A stretch of 64,000 nt of DNA from contig NZ_LSSW01000022.1 of the NCBI RefSeq assembly GCF_001567565.1, positions 434,001 through 498,000 on the forward strand, in the 5' to 3' direction. Shown in pieces: positions 26,562 to 34,991 of this stretch. Position 1 is the first letter of the stretch. Each line of letters begins with the position of its first letter. The stretch is from Ectopseudomonas composti. GTDB taxonomy: Bacteria; Pseudomonadota; Gammaproteobacteria; Pseudomonadales; Pseudomonadaceae. Under the pieces are notes generated by a model. It did not search any database. It saw only the letters and a program-made list of their open reading frames with translations, and had not been told where the DNA came from. A program made the translations under genes and the position numbers.

Positions 26562-27568
26562 GGGCGCAGGGTCTCCAGCCAGTCGGCGATGGCACTGAGG
26601 TGATCGGGGTCCAGATGGTCATGCAACGGCATGGCATTGCCGGGTTTGAGTCGCTGATGCTCTTGCAGCCAGTGCAACAGAGCCCCCGGCTTGTTGCTGA
26701 CGACGCCGGCGCCCAGGGAGGCTCGGGCGCCGATGTCGCTGAGGTCCGGCGCGCGGGCTCCGTCGCTGACGCCCGCCACGCGATGACACTGGCCGCAGTG
26801 AGCCGCGAAGGTGTCGCCGGCAGGGCCGGGCAGGGCGCTGATCTGTTGTTCGCGGCGCGCCTGCAACCAGTTGGCGAAGTCTTCTTCTTCGTGAGCCTGT
26901 ACATCGAGAATCATGTGGGTGTGCTGCGTGCCACAGAACTCCGAGCACTGGCCGCGGAACGTGCCTGGCTGGTCGGCCTGCAGGCGGATGCGATTGTCGC
27001 GGCCGGGGATCATGTCGATCTTGCCGCCCAGGCGCGGCACCCAGAAGGAGTGGATGACGTCGGCGCTGGTGACGTCGAGGTCCACCGGCCGACCGACCGG
27101 TAGATGCAGCTGGTTGGCGGTGACCACGCCGCTGTCCGGATACCGCACCTCCCACCACCATTGATGACCGACCACCTCGATGCGCATGGGCTGCTCGCCA
27201 GCCAGCGGCAAGGGCAGCATGCGATGGCCGATGGGAATACCGAACAGCAGCAGAAGCAGGACACTCACAGTCGGCAACAGCAGCCCGCCACCGACCAGCC
27301 AGCGCAGCGTCAGTTGCCGCGCCCGGACGTCATCGACCGGCGAGCTTTTGCGGCGCATGGCATGCAGCCACAGCGCCGTGACCACGATCAGCACCAGCGT
27401 GGCGAAGGCGCACATCGCCCACCACAGCATCGCCACTTCTCGCGCCATCGGCCCCGCCGGGTCGAGCGCCGATTGCGGCCCCTCGCAGGCAACCAGAAAC
27501 GGAACTGCCAGCGTCAGCGTGGTCAACTTGAAACAGGGGGACAGCCAGCCGCGCCCCTGTTTCCGCAC
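26558..27568 (-). CDS. coxB: Cytochrome c oxidase subunit II with C-terminal cytochrome c
   Basis: The subunit accepts electrons from cytochrome c. A lipoprotein-like signal ends LAVPFLVACEG. Two membrane segments follow, then the cupredoxin domain with WWWEVRYPD and the CuA site GQCSEFCGTQHTHMILDV. A fused cytochrome c domain has CGQCHR and an axial Met near PGNAMPLHDHL, which defines the caa3 type. About 336 residues from a GTG at 27568; the start is uncertain because the ribosome site is weak and upstream codons are open. It is divergent from the DUF2231 gene. Confidence 0.88.
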   Translation of the reverse strand: MRKQGRGWLSPCFKLTTLTLAVPFLVACEGPQSALDPAGPMAREVAMLWWAMCAFATLVLIVVTALWLHAMRRKSSPVDDVRARQLTLRWLVGGGLLLPTVSVLLLLLFGIPIGHRMLPLPLAGEQPMRIEVVGHQWWWEVRYPDSGVVTANQLHLPVGRPVDLDVTSADVIHSFWVPRLGGKIDMIPGRDNRIRLQADQPGTFRGQCSEFCGTQHTHMILDVQAHEEEDFANWLQARREQQISALPGPAGDTFAAHCGQCHRVAGVSDGARAPDLSDIGARASLGAGVVSNKPGALLHWLQEHQRLKPGNAMPLHDHLDPDHLSAIADWLETLRP

Positions 27569-27595
27569 ATCACTTATCTGCACAGGGAGGCCCGG

Positions 27596-28054
27596 ATGGC
27601 CGAAATAAAGGAAGTCATCGTCAGTCGCGCCGCCATCGCCGGGCACCCGCTGCACCCGATGATGATCCACTTTCCCGTCGCCGCACTGCTTGGCCTGGTG
27701 GCAACGGATATCGCCTACCTGCTGCTGGCCGATCCGTTCTGGGCCCGCGCCAGTCTCTGGCTGGCGGGTGTCGGCGCTTTCGGTGGCTGGATCGCCAGTC
27801 TGGCCGGGCTGGTTGACCTGCTCACGGTCAGCAGCATTCGGCGCAAGATCACCGCCTGGTGCCACGCCATCATCGCGGTGATGATGCTGTCGCTGGCATC
27901 GCTGAACTGGCTGCTGCGCTATGCCGGGCCGGAGCAGGGCATGGAGCGCTGGGGGTTGTACCTGTCGCTGCTCACGGCCGCGCTGATCGGTCTGGCGGCT
28001 TATCTCGGTGGACGCCTGGTGTACGAGCATGGCGTGGGCGTCGATACCCGCTGA
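27596..28054 (+). CDS. DUF2231 membrane protein
   Basis: The 152-residue protein has four membrane segments and the DUF2231 N-terminal pattern IAGHPLHPMMIHFPVAALLG, whose histidines may bind haem or metal. It is divergent from the caa3 operon with about 27 bp between the presumed starts, so expression may be co-regulated. GGGAGGCCCGG precedes the ATG. Function unknown; such proteins often neighbour oxidases. Confidence 0.8.
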   Translation: MAEIKEVIVSRAAIAGHPLHPMMIHFPVAALLGLVATDIAYLLLADPFWARASLWLAGVGAFGGWIASLAGLVDLLTVSSIRRKITAWCHAIIAVMMLSLASLNWLLRYAGPEQGMERWGLYLSLLTAALIGLAAYLGGRLVYEHGVGVDTR

Positions 28055-28133
28055 AGCGTCCGGCTCCGGTTTGCCAGCTACTGGGGGGTAGAGAGAGCAG
28101 GACAGGCCGGGCATGTTCAGGCGGTCTCCGTGG

Positions 28134-28547
28134 TCAGAATGGCTTGGCTAGCACCAGCCAGAGCGTGGCGCCGATCGATACGCTCAACAGCAGACCGATC
28201 AGCAGGCAGTCGCGCCTCAGTGCGGCTTCAGCGATGCGTTCGCGGCGCAGAATCAGTACGCCGCACAGCGCGTGGCAGAGCACCATCGCCGCGACCGTGG
28301 TGAGCTTGACGATCAACCAGGGGGCGAATATCGACTCACGTAGAAACAGCGCCGTGCCTGAGCCGATGGCCAGCAAGGCAGCCGGGGTAGCGAGCAGGTT
28401 GAACACCGTGCGCGTGAGCTGGGGGTGGTCGCGATAGAACCCGTCATCGCCGCTGCGCGCGCTGGCGGCGATCATCGCCGGCAGGTACAGCAGTGCGCCG
28501 CACCAGCCGATCAGCGCCATGAAATGCAGCAGTTTGAGCAGTGGCAT
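28134..28547 (-). CDS. CopD/HemJ-like membrane protein
   Basis: A 137-residue protein with four membrane segments starting MPLLKLLHFMALIGWCGALLYLPAMIAASA. The early LLHFMALIGWCGALLYLP is the pattern of the CopD domain, which in HemJ and CopD carries haem or copper ligands. The low spacing to the oxidase genes suggests a respiratory or copper-related role. GGGAGAGCATCG precedes the ATG at 28547. Confidence 0.7.
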   Translation of the reverse strand: MPLLKLLHFMALIGWCGALLYLPAMIAASARSGDDGFYRDHPQLTRTVFNLLATPAALLAIGSGTALFLRESIFAPWLIVKLTTVAAMVLCHALCGVLILRRERIAEAALRRDCLLIGLLLSVSIGATLWLVLAKPF

Positions 28548-28966
28548 CGATGCTCTCCCGTGCGTCCGTTCGTTCCGAGCACGTGGCCCTAGTGGGCAGG
28601 CCACGACGTTGTGACTGCCTGGCTGGATGTGAGTTCGGCTGCTCTGCCGAGTAAGCCGCTGTCGCCTCCCGAATGGAAAAAGAACGAACCGCCGCAAATG
28701 AGGAGAAGGGCGACGCTGCGGCGATCCGGGGAAGCAAGAGGCGCGCTCGATTTGTCACCGATGCCCGGCACGCGCCCCTGGTAGAAGAGTTCGCGACTCG
28801 CCCTGCGTTCAAGCTTTTTGTCAGGACGATGACAAGCGCCATAGCCTGACTGCCGACAGGAATATTCCCTGAACGATCAGCGCAGCCTGCACGTCGGAAA
28901 CCATGTACGCCCCATGACGGGACATACCATCAAGCAATGGCCGCTAACTCGGCCTGGAGGCAATTC
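28548..28966. other. Intergenic stretch without recognised gene
   Basis: About 420 bases between divergent genes. Open frames here are shadows with no similarity. A small inverted motif GTGGCCCTAGTGGGCAGGCCAC lies near 28582-28604. No RNA gene recognised. Confidence 0.5.
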
Positions 28967-29431
28967 ATGGCTCTCACAGACGATCGCAAAGATCTGGTAC
29001 GCACCCTCAACAAGCTGATCGAAACCTGCAAGGACGGCGAGGCGGGCTTCAAGGTGTGCGCCGAAGACGTCAAACGACCCGACATGAAGCAGCTTTTCTC
29101 GCAACGTTCGCGGCAATGCGCCGACGCCGCGGAAGAACTGCAACGGGCTGTGCTGGAGCTCGGTGGCGAGCCCGAGGACAGCACCAGCACCGGCGCAGAC
29201 CTGCACCGCCGCTGGGTCGACCTGAAATCACTGGTTACCGGCAAGGACGAAGAGGCGATTCTCAACGAAGCCGAGCGTGGTGAAGATGTGGCCAAGGAGC
29301 GCTACAGCGAAGCCCTGACCCAGAACCTGCCACCGCAAGTTCGCAGCCTGGTCGAGCGCCAGTACCAGGGGGTGTTGCGTAATCACAATGAAGTCAGGGC
29401 AATGCGTGACGCAGCACGCGCCAAGAGCTGA
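28967..29431 (+). CDS. DUF2383 (PA2169-family) four-helix protein
   Basis: The 154-residue protein matches the ferritin-like PA2169 family: RKDLVRTLNKLIETCKDGEAGFKVCAEDV, then KQLFSQRSRQCADAAEELQRAVLELGGEPED and VAKERYSEALTQNLPPQVRSLVERQYQGVLRNHNEVRAMRD. Role unknown, with stress or biofilm-linked expression reported for relatives. GGCCTGGAGGCAATTC precedes the ATG at 28967, which settles the start. Confidence 0.85.
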   Translation: MALTDDRKDLVRTLNKLIETCKDGEAGFKVCAEDVKRPDMKQLFSQRSRQCADAAEELQRAVLELGGEPEDSTSTGADLHRRWVDLKSLVTGKDEEAILNEAERGEDVAKERYSEALTQNLPPQVRSLVERQYQGVLRNHNEVRAMRDAARAKS

Positions 29432-29513
29432 TTCCATCTACCGGGTGCCGCGGACGCCGCGCGGCCCCGGTGTGATTGCCACGCACAGAAGAGCCATGGG
29501 GGGAGGCGTCTGC

Positions 29514-29954
29514 ATGCCAACCTTGGACAAGACCATCACTCAGCTCAACCACCTTCTGATGAGCTGTCACGATGCTCGTCTGAGTTATCGGCGACTGGCT
29601 GGCAGAGCGAGCACATCCGAGCAGCTACGTCTTTTCAATGAACGCGAACAGCAATGCTCGGCGTTGATCGACTGCTTGCATGCGCAGATCCTGACCTACG
29701 GCGGCCGCCCGGCGCAGCACATGAACCTGCTGGACGCTCTGCGCCATGGTTGGAGAAGCTTTACTGTCTTGCTGCTGCCAGAGCTTGGGCGAACACGCAT
29801 ACGGGCTGCCTTGCGTAACGAGCAACGGATACGCCATGGCGTCGAGCAGGTGTTCGCAGAGCAGTTGTCGCCACGGTTTCGTCAGCAGTTGCAGGAACAC
29901 ATCAGCCTCAGCGTCGACTTCGAAAGCCGTGTCAGGGCGAAGCTGGAAATGTAG
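29514..29954 (+). CDS. Second DUF2383-like helical protein
   Basis: A 146-residue all-helical product: MPTLDKTITQLNHLLMSCHD, then FNEREQQCSALIDCLHAQILTYGG, and QLQEHISLSVDFESRVRAKLEM. Layout and size resemble the preceding DUF2383 gene but the sequence is diverged, suggesting an old tandem duplication. GGGGGGAGGCGTCTGC precedes the ATG. Confidence 0.65.
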   Translation: MPTLDKTITQLNHLLMSCHDARLSYRRLAGRASTSEQLRLFNEREQQCSALIDCLHAQILTYGGRPAQHMNLLDALRHGWRSFTVLLLPELGRTRIRAALRNEQRIRHGVEQVFAEQLSPRFRQQLQEHISLSVDFESRVRAKLEM

Positions 29955-30088
29955 AGGAGGGCGCCTGTCAGGTTTTACGCCGTGTCTCGGCATTGACCGC
30001 GTTATGCCTTAAAATAGCCGGTTGCCGAAAGAACCGTCATGGCCATAGCCATGAAGGGCTTTCATCCTTACAGATAAGTACGGTGAAG

Positions 30089-31000
30089 ATGAACAAGCCT
30101 TTCATTTCGCTGTGCCCAGAAATTACTCGGGCACATGCACTGACACTGATGGATTGGTTGGAGGATGAGCGCGTGACTCGCTATCTCAGTGATTCGCGCG
30201 ATGTCTGCCGATCCATCGAGCAAGCCATCGATCGCACGCAATTGCCGATCCTGACCCATCTGTTCAACCGGGGCGGCCGTTTTTTCATGGCCTACGACCG
30301 GTATGACGCCCCTGTGGGCTTTGTTCGCCTGATCAAGACCGGCTCAGATTGCGAGATAGTCCTGGCCATCGGAGACAGCGAAAAATGGGGGCGGAACCTT
30401 GGCGCAGGCACGATCCGCGAAGGCATGAAGCTGGCCTTCCTCGACATGCGGGCCGGGAAACTCATCGCCAAGATCCACCCGGACAACAAGCGCTCGCTGA
30501 AAGCGTTTCTGCGCAGCGGCTTTCTGCTCGAGAGCGAAACACCGACCTTGAAAACATTTTCCATGACGTCGGGGCGCTATCTGCAGTGCTTGCGTGAGGA
30601 TGCCGTTGGCGACTCAGGTGGGATCTACATCACTGAAGTCGACAAGGCCAGGCTGGAGAGCCTGATCGCGCTCGAGGAAGGTCCGGCCGTTGTTGAACTC
30701 GAGCATGAGCTTGAGCGGGCCATTGTCGTCAAACCGGATCAGGTGGCGTGCAATGTCGTCACGATGAACTCCAGAGCCTTGCTGCAGCTGGACGACGAAG
30801 AGATCGAGGTGGCCTTGGTCTATCCAGAAGACGCTGATAGCAGCGCCGGCAAGTATTCGGTGTGTTCCGATATCGGCGCGGCCATCCTCGGTTATCAGGA
30901 GGGAGACGCCATCGACTGGCGGATTTCCGAGCGGACCCGCCGAATTGAAATCCGGAAAGTGCTTTACCAACCGGAGGCAGCGGGTGATTTCCACCTGTGA
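30089..31000 (+). CDS. GNAT acetyltransferase fused to Rnk/GreA-C-like domain
   Basis: The 303-residue protein has an N-terminal GNAT domain (about residues 1-170: FVRLIKTGSDCEIVLAIGDSEKWGRNLGAGTIREGM, KLIAKIHPDNKRSLKAFLRSGF). A C-terminal domain from about 180 is Rnk/GreA-C-like (ITEVDKARLESLIAL, VTMNSRALLQLDDEEIEVALVYPEDAD, SVCSDIGAAILGYQEGDAIDW). Rnk proteins bind RNA polymerase near its secondary channel, so the fusion may bring acetylation or metabolite sensing to transcription. ATG at 30089 follows GTGAAG. Its 3' end faces the Tn7-like module. Confidence 0.85.
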   Translation: MNKPFISLCPEITRAHALTLMDWLEDERVTRYLSDSRDVCRSIEQAIDRTQLPILTHLFNRGGRFFMAYDRYDAPVGFVRLIKTGSDCEIVLAIGDSEKWGRNLGAGTIREGMKLAFLDMRAGKLIAKIHPDNKRSLKAFLRSGFLLESETPTLKTFSMTSGRYLQCLREDAVGDSGGIYITEVDKARLESLIALEEGPAVVELEHELERAIVVKPDQVACNVVTMNSRALLQLDDEEIEVALVYPEDADSSAGKYSVCSDIGAAILGYQEGDAIDWRISERTRRIEIRKVLYQPEAAGDFHL

Positions 31001-31028
31001 TTGCTAGCGTTCGCTCATCAGGCACGCA

Positions 31029-31048
31029 GGCCCCGATAGAACGGGGCC
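31029..31048 (+). terminator. Terminator hairpin behind the GNAT-Rnk gene
   Basis: Perfect 7 bp arms GGCCCCG and CGGGGCC with loop ATAGAA lie 28 bp after the stop. No clear U-run. It probably marks the end of the chromosomal segment before the insertion. Confidence 0.55.
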
Positions 31049-31168
31049 GCGATCTTGATTCTCAAGCAGCGCCTTAAAGACGATTGGCCTTGGACCGTTG
31101 AAATGCTGACACCTGAAGCGATCTGAACTGACATTTCTAAATTTCCAACACCAGACCGCGCAGCAAAA
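31049..31168. other. Probable end region of the Tn7-like element
   Basis: Base composition switches here from chromosomal GC-rich to AT-rich. The segment holds short related motifs (CTGACACC near 31107, CTGACATTT near 31129), as would be expected of transposase binding sites. A TGT...ACA terminus could not be fixed because the other end was not identified. Confidence 0.35.
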
Positions 31169-31345
31169 TCAATGAGTTATAGTCGCTTCATTAAATAAAT
31201 CTAGAATATTTAGCATCTTCTCATACAGCGCTTCAGTCAGTAAAGCCTCCTCAAGAAAAAAATGAACTACAGATTCCAATTGGGATAATTCCCAAAAAGT
31301 TATTGGAATCAAGTCTAGATATTTCGAATCATTATACAAAGCCAT
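31169..31345 (-). CDS. Small 58-residue ORF divergent from tnsA
   Basis: A continuous minus-strand frame translates as MALYNDSKYLDLIPITFWEL, then SQLESVVHFFLEEALLTEAL and YEKMLNILDLFNEATITH. It has protein-like amphipathic helices and codon use like the tns genes. The ribosome site is weak (AATAAAG). It occupies what would otherwise be an unexplained 340-base gap at the transposon end. It resembles no family I know and could regulate transposition. Confidence 0.5.
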   Translation of the reverse strand: MALYNDSKYLDLIPITFWELSQLESVVHFFLEEALLTEALYEKMLNILDLFNEATITH

Positions 31346-31426
31346 CTTTATTATTACTAATGTAAAACCTGAGAGGTTTGGCAGGCGATTCGTTTAATCG
31401 AAATGGCTTTATGGGGCTGTCTAGAT

Positions 31427-32092
31427 ATGAGTAAGCAAAGCAAGGTGCATGCGTTCACGAAGCGCGGAAAAGTGTTCGGGAACGTATGGCGGGTATATAG
31501 CGCAAAATGCGATCAGGATTTTTCGCTTAGTAGCGATCGGGAATTAGCGCATTGGATCCTGTTTTTAGAGTTCAATCCCGACGTAATCCGTTTCGATCTG
31601 AACCCACAACCGCGTAGTCAATCACCGGAGCCTGGTGCGAAGAGAACCATTCTCGATGCTGAGGTGATAGTGCGGGGTGGGTCGATAGAATGGCATGAGA
31701 TAAAGGAGGGAAGCTTCAACAAAGACGCGGAATCGACACCACAAATAGAACTTCAGCGCGAACTTGCAAAAGCAGCTGGCGTAAATTATCGAATTTTTAA
31801 TGATGATGACTTTGCGCCTAGAGCAAGCAGCATCATGCCGCTACTAAAGGTAGCGGCCTGTTTGGCAGCAGGTAGGCACTTTTTTATCCCTCCGGCAATT
31901 AATCTGGATGTTGCAGATTATCTTATAGGTCACGCCTCAGGCACGCTTGACGAGTATCTAAGGCATTTGAATAGTCACTCCCAAGATGTGCTTCTATACT
32001 TATTTTGTCAGCATTATTCTTTAGGCAAGATAGCAGTAGAATTTGAAAGCGCATTTTTTGCAAAAAACACCAAGTGGGCATTGGTGTCATGA
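31427..32092 (+). CDS. tnsA: TnsA-like transposon endonuclease
   Basis: TnsA cuts the 5' ends of a Tn7-like element so that it excises cleanly. The 221-residue product has the TnsA N-terminal nuclease pattern: SSDRELAHWILFLEFNPDV with E39, then TILDAEVIV with D77 and WHEIKEG with E91/K93. The C-terminal third is a winged-helix-like region. A start at 31403 is also open, but MSKQSKVHAFTKRGK fits better. The stop overlaps tnsB by 4 bp. Codons are AT-rich compared with the chromosome. Confidence 0.85.
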   Translation: MSKQSKVHAFTKRGKVFGNVWRVYSAKCDQDFSLSSDRELAHWILFLEFNPDVIRFDLNPQPRSQSPEPGAKRTILDAEVIVRGGSIEWHEIKEGSFNKDAESTPQIELQRELAKAAGVNYRIFNDDDFAPRASSIMPLLKVAACLAAGRHFFIPPAINLDVADYLIGHASGTLDEYLRHLNSHSQDVLLYLFCQHYSLGKIAVEFESAFFAKNTKWALVS

Positions 32093-34035
32093 AGTCTTCA
32101 ATAACCTGGGAATCTTTGAACCGCTGTGGGTATGGGCGGGTAGACGAGGCCTGCCTTAAAGAACCAGATAAAAATATTTTTTTGCTCAGAAGGGAAGCGG
32201 TAAAGCTAAAACTTGAGGGGCAAGCGCTTAAGGAAATTGAAACCTACACAGGGCTGAAACCGCAAGAAGTGTGTCGACTGGTTAGTAGGTTCACAACACT
32301 TGATGACTTTGGTGTGTACCATGGAGAGGTCGCTCTGCTGCCGAATAAACGAATTAAACAATACACCAGAACAAATATAGAGCAAAGCAAACGTAGCGAG
32401 CAGCAAGGAAGTCTCAGCGGCATATTAGGCCTAACTATTGCTAAACATCCTGATGTGTTCCGCAAATTTGTAAAACGTGTTCTCCAACAGGGAACGACAG
32501 CATTCCGCGGACTGAAATACAAGAAGAGTTATTACTATGCTGAGTTCCTTAACCTTTTAAGAGAGGACGGTGTTACAGATGCAGAGTGGCCTTTTTCGGT
32601 GCAAGGCGCCGGGAAAAGAACAATTCTAAAGCTAATAGATTCGATCTTGAATCAGGATTTCGAAAAAGCAGTATTCGCTGTTGCAGATGTAGGAGGTAAA
32701 GCTCACCTACAGGTTGGCAACGGAATGCAGCGATTGATAGTTGGCAGTGCACCTTTTGATGTGATTGAAATAGATGCTTATAAAATTGATGGATTTTTTT
32801 CTCTTGCGGTACGCCCTGAGCCCAATCTAACTACCACCACTGTTATTAATCGATTTTGGTTGATTGCTGCAGTTGAAAGCAGGTCTGAAGCGGTACTTGC
32901 TTATCGGCTTGTCTTTAGCAGCGAGGTGCGAGCGCAAGACATTCTTGATTTGATATGTGACGCATCAGTTGGAGGATGGGAACCAATCAGTGAGCTGGAC
33001 GTACCTGGCCTGGAATATCCTAATGGGGCCGGGATGCCTTGCTACTTAATTGAAGAGTCGAGGGGAGCGCTGTGGGGTTGTTTGTACTTAGACAATGCAA
33101 TGGCGCATCATGCCGCGCTTGTTTCTAGTAATGCGAGAAATATTCTCGGATTCTCTATAAATTACGGTCAGCTTGGAAGGCCCGAGCGTCGCTCTCAAAT
33201 TGAAGGCCTGTTTCGGCAAGCAAGTCAAAGATTCTTGCACCTTATACTCTCAAGCACAGGAAGTAATCCTTGGAATGGCAGATCAGAGGCGCCGATAGAG
33301 AACGCTGAAAAATATCAAATCAATATTGACGAGGCCGCGCAGGTTGTTGATGTCTTTATGGCTACATACAACATCACCCCTCGCAGGGGGCGGAACTACT
33401 CTTTGAGCCCTGTTGAAGTGATGAGGCAGTTCTTTCGGGAAAATGGGCTTATCTTTCCACGCCTGCAGGACAGGCTGCAATCCGTAAGCGAACTGTCAAG
33501 CCATGTCAAACAATGCACCATTCGTGGAGGCATTAAAAAGGGAATACGGCCTTATATTCAGCTCGACAAAGCTCATTACACGAGCGCCGAACTGGCGAGC
33601 CGGCCTGCACTCATTGGGGAGCGCCTGCGGGTGAAAATAGACCCGAAAGACTATAGAGCGGTCGACGCGTACTACACCTCCGGTGAATTTTTCGGCACCC
33701 TTCATGTTCAAGGTATATGGCGTCATTCTAAGCACAGCGTTACAACAAGAAAGATCATTAATAGAGCGATAGAAAAGCGGGTGCTTGAGTGCTCAATGAT
33801 TGACGATGTTATTGTGAAATATCGCGAGCATCTAATTTCATCAAAAACCCGAAGCACTAATTTAGAGTTGCAGCGACTGTTTGATGAGCAGTTCGGGCTG
33901 GAAGGCGATGTGGAAAAAGAAGCTCCCGCAATTCCCGCACCAGTCGAGAAAGTGAAGGTTCAGTCTGTTACGAGCATGATTGGTTTTGATCTGAAACCTG
34001 GTCAGTTGATTCCGGGGCCTGAGGACGATTACTGA
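32089..34035 (+). CDS. tnsB: TnsB-like DDE transposase
   Basis: This 648-residue RNase H-fold transposase joins 3' ends to target DNA. The DDE triad is D229 (VIEIDAYKIDGF), D335 (GCLYLDNAMAHHA) and E372 (RSQIEGLFRQASQRF). An N-terminal helix-turn-helix region and a C-terminal Mu-type beta-barrel (LRVKIDPKDYRAVDAYY) flank the core. The C-terminal tail VTSMIGFDLKPGQLIPGPEDDY is a likely hook for the ATPase TnsC. Start overlaps tnsA. Confidence 0.9.
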   Translation: MKSSITWESLNRCGYGRVDEACLKEPDKNIFLLRREAVKLKLEGQALKEIETYTGLKPQEVCRLVSRFTTLDDFGVYHGEVALLPNKRIKQYTRTNIEQSKRSEQQGSLSGILGLTIAKHPDVFRKFVKRVLQQGTTAFRGLKYKKSYYYAEFLNLLREDGVTDAEWPFSVQGAGKRTILKLIDSILNQDFEKAVFAVADVGGKAHLQVGNGMQRLIVGSAPFDVIEIDAYKIDGFFSLAVRPEPNLTTTTVINRFWLIAAVESRSEAVLAYRLVFSSEVRAQDILDLICDASVGGWEPISELDVPGLEYPNGAGMPCYLIEESRGALWGCLYLDNAMAHHAALVSSNARNILGFSINYGQLGRPERRSQIEGLFRQASQRFLHLILSSTGSNPWNGRSEAPIENAEKYQINIDEAAQVVDVFMATYNITPRRGRNYSLSPVEVMRQFFRENGLIFPRLQDRLQSVSELSSHVKQCTIRGGIKKGIRPYIQLDKAHYTSAELASRPALIGERLRVKIDPKDYRAVDAYYTSGEFFGTLHVQGIWRHSKHSVTTRKIINRAIEKRVLECSMIDDVIVKYREHLISSKTRSTNLELQRLFDEQFGLEGDVEKEAPAIPAPVEKVKVQSVTSMIGFDLKPGQLIPGPEDDY

Positions 34036-34046
34036 GAGGGCTGCCT

Positions 34047-34991
34047 ATGTACGATCTCGATCATCCGGTAATTGAAACGCAATTTTTAATTGCCTCAAAC
34101 GAAATTTCGCGCATTAGCACAATCGTTAAAGATCGTGTGTTCATGCGAAAAACCGGAGTTATATTCTACGGACCAGCTCGACTCGGAAAGTCCCAATGCT
34201 GCAAGGCTTTGAAGGGTTATCTGATGGCCACTTTCCCTAAGCTATATGTAAATTCGGTAACCGTTATTAATAGGGAAGGATTAAATTGCTCCAACATCAT
34301 CCGTCAGCTTGCTGACATTGAGAACTGCCCGATAAAGTCTCGCGAAACAAGGCTTTCGATTTTCAAAAAGCTTACGGACAGAATCGTTCTTCGGGTTCGA
34401 GAAAACGACTGCAATCAGTATGTATGCTTGATAGACGAATTTCAGCGCCTAAGGAGCGCTGATCTATATCAGCTGGCCGACCTGTACAACTCTCTTGACA
34501 ATGTTGGCATCAAGATGACTGTTGTTTCATTTGCTATGCCAGAAGTGATCCAATTGCGCGATGATCTTTTTGCGTCTGAACAGAGGCAAATAATTGCCAG
34601 GTTCATGAGTGAGTTCATTGTATTTAAAGGCTGCTCCAGTATTGATGATTTGACAATTATTTTGAAAGGATATGACTCTATTGCCGAGTATCCGCCGGGC
34701 TCTGGAATTACTTTTACACAAGCCTTTGCTCCCATAGCGTTTTCGAGTGGGTTCCGGCTGGAAAAGTATGCAAAGCCAATTTGGCTTGCGTTAACTGGCT
34801 GTGCGATAGGGAGCTACAGAAATAACCTGCCTATGGAGCATGTTTTGTTTTCGATCAAATACATTCTCATGTGGTGCTCTTCTCATGATCGTGATGGTTT
34901 AGTTCTAACGGACACACAGATAATGGCCGGGGTTGAGTCTAGTTCGCTACAAGATTTCTGTACTTACAGCGGCAAGTCCAAGGTGGCGTGA
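34047..34991 (+). CDS. tnsC: TnsC/TniB-like AAA+ transposition ATPase
   Basis: TnsC assembles on target DNA and passes target information from TniQ to the transposase. The 314-residue protein has Walker A GPARLGKSQ (residues 42-50) and Walker B VCLIDEFQRL (about 127-135). A sensor-type stretch KMTVVSFAMPEV and an arginine-rich SEQRQIIARFM follow. It starts 11 bp after tnsB and touches the tniQ start. Confidence 0.88.
   Translation: MYDLDHPVIETQFLIASNEISRISTIVKDRVFMRKTGVIFYGPARLGKSQCCKALKGYLMATFPKLYVNSVTVINREGLNCSNIIRQLADIENCPIKSRETRLSIFKKLTDRIVLRVRENDCNQYVCLIDEFQRLRSADLYQLADLYNSLDNVGIKMTVVSFAMPEVIQLRDDLFASEQRQIIARFMSEFIVFKGCSSIDDLTIILKGYDSIAEYPPGSGITFTQAFAPIAFSSGFRLEKYAKPIWLALTGCAIGSYRNNLPMEHVLFSIKYILMWCSSHDRDGLVLTDTQIMAGVESSSLQDFCTYSGKSKVA

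Noticed and set aside
25359..26603. Long plus-strand frame opposite ctaD
   Set aside because: His/Gln/Asp-rich shadow of the oxidase gene.
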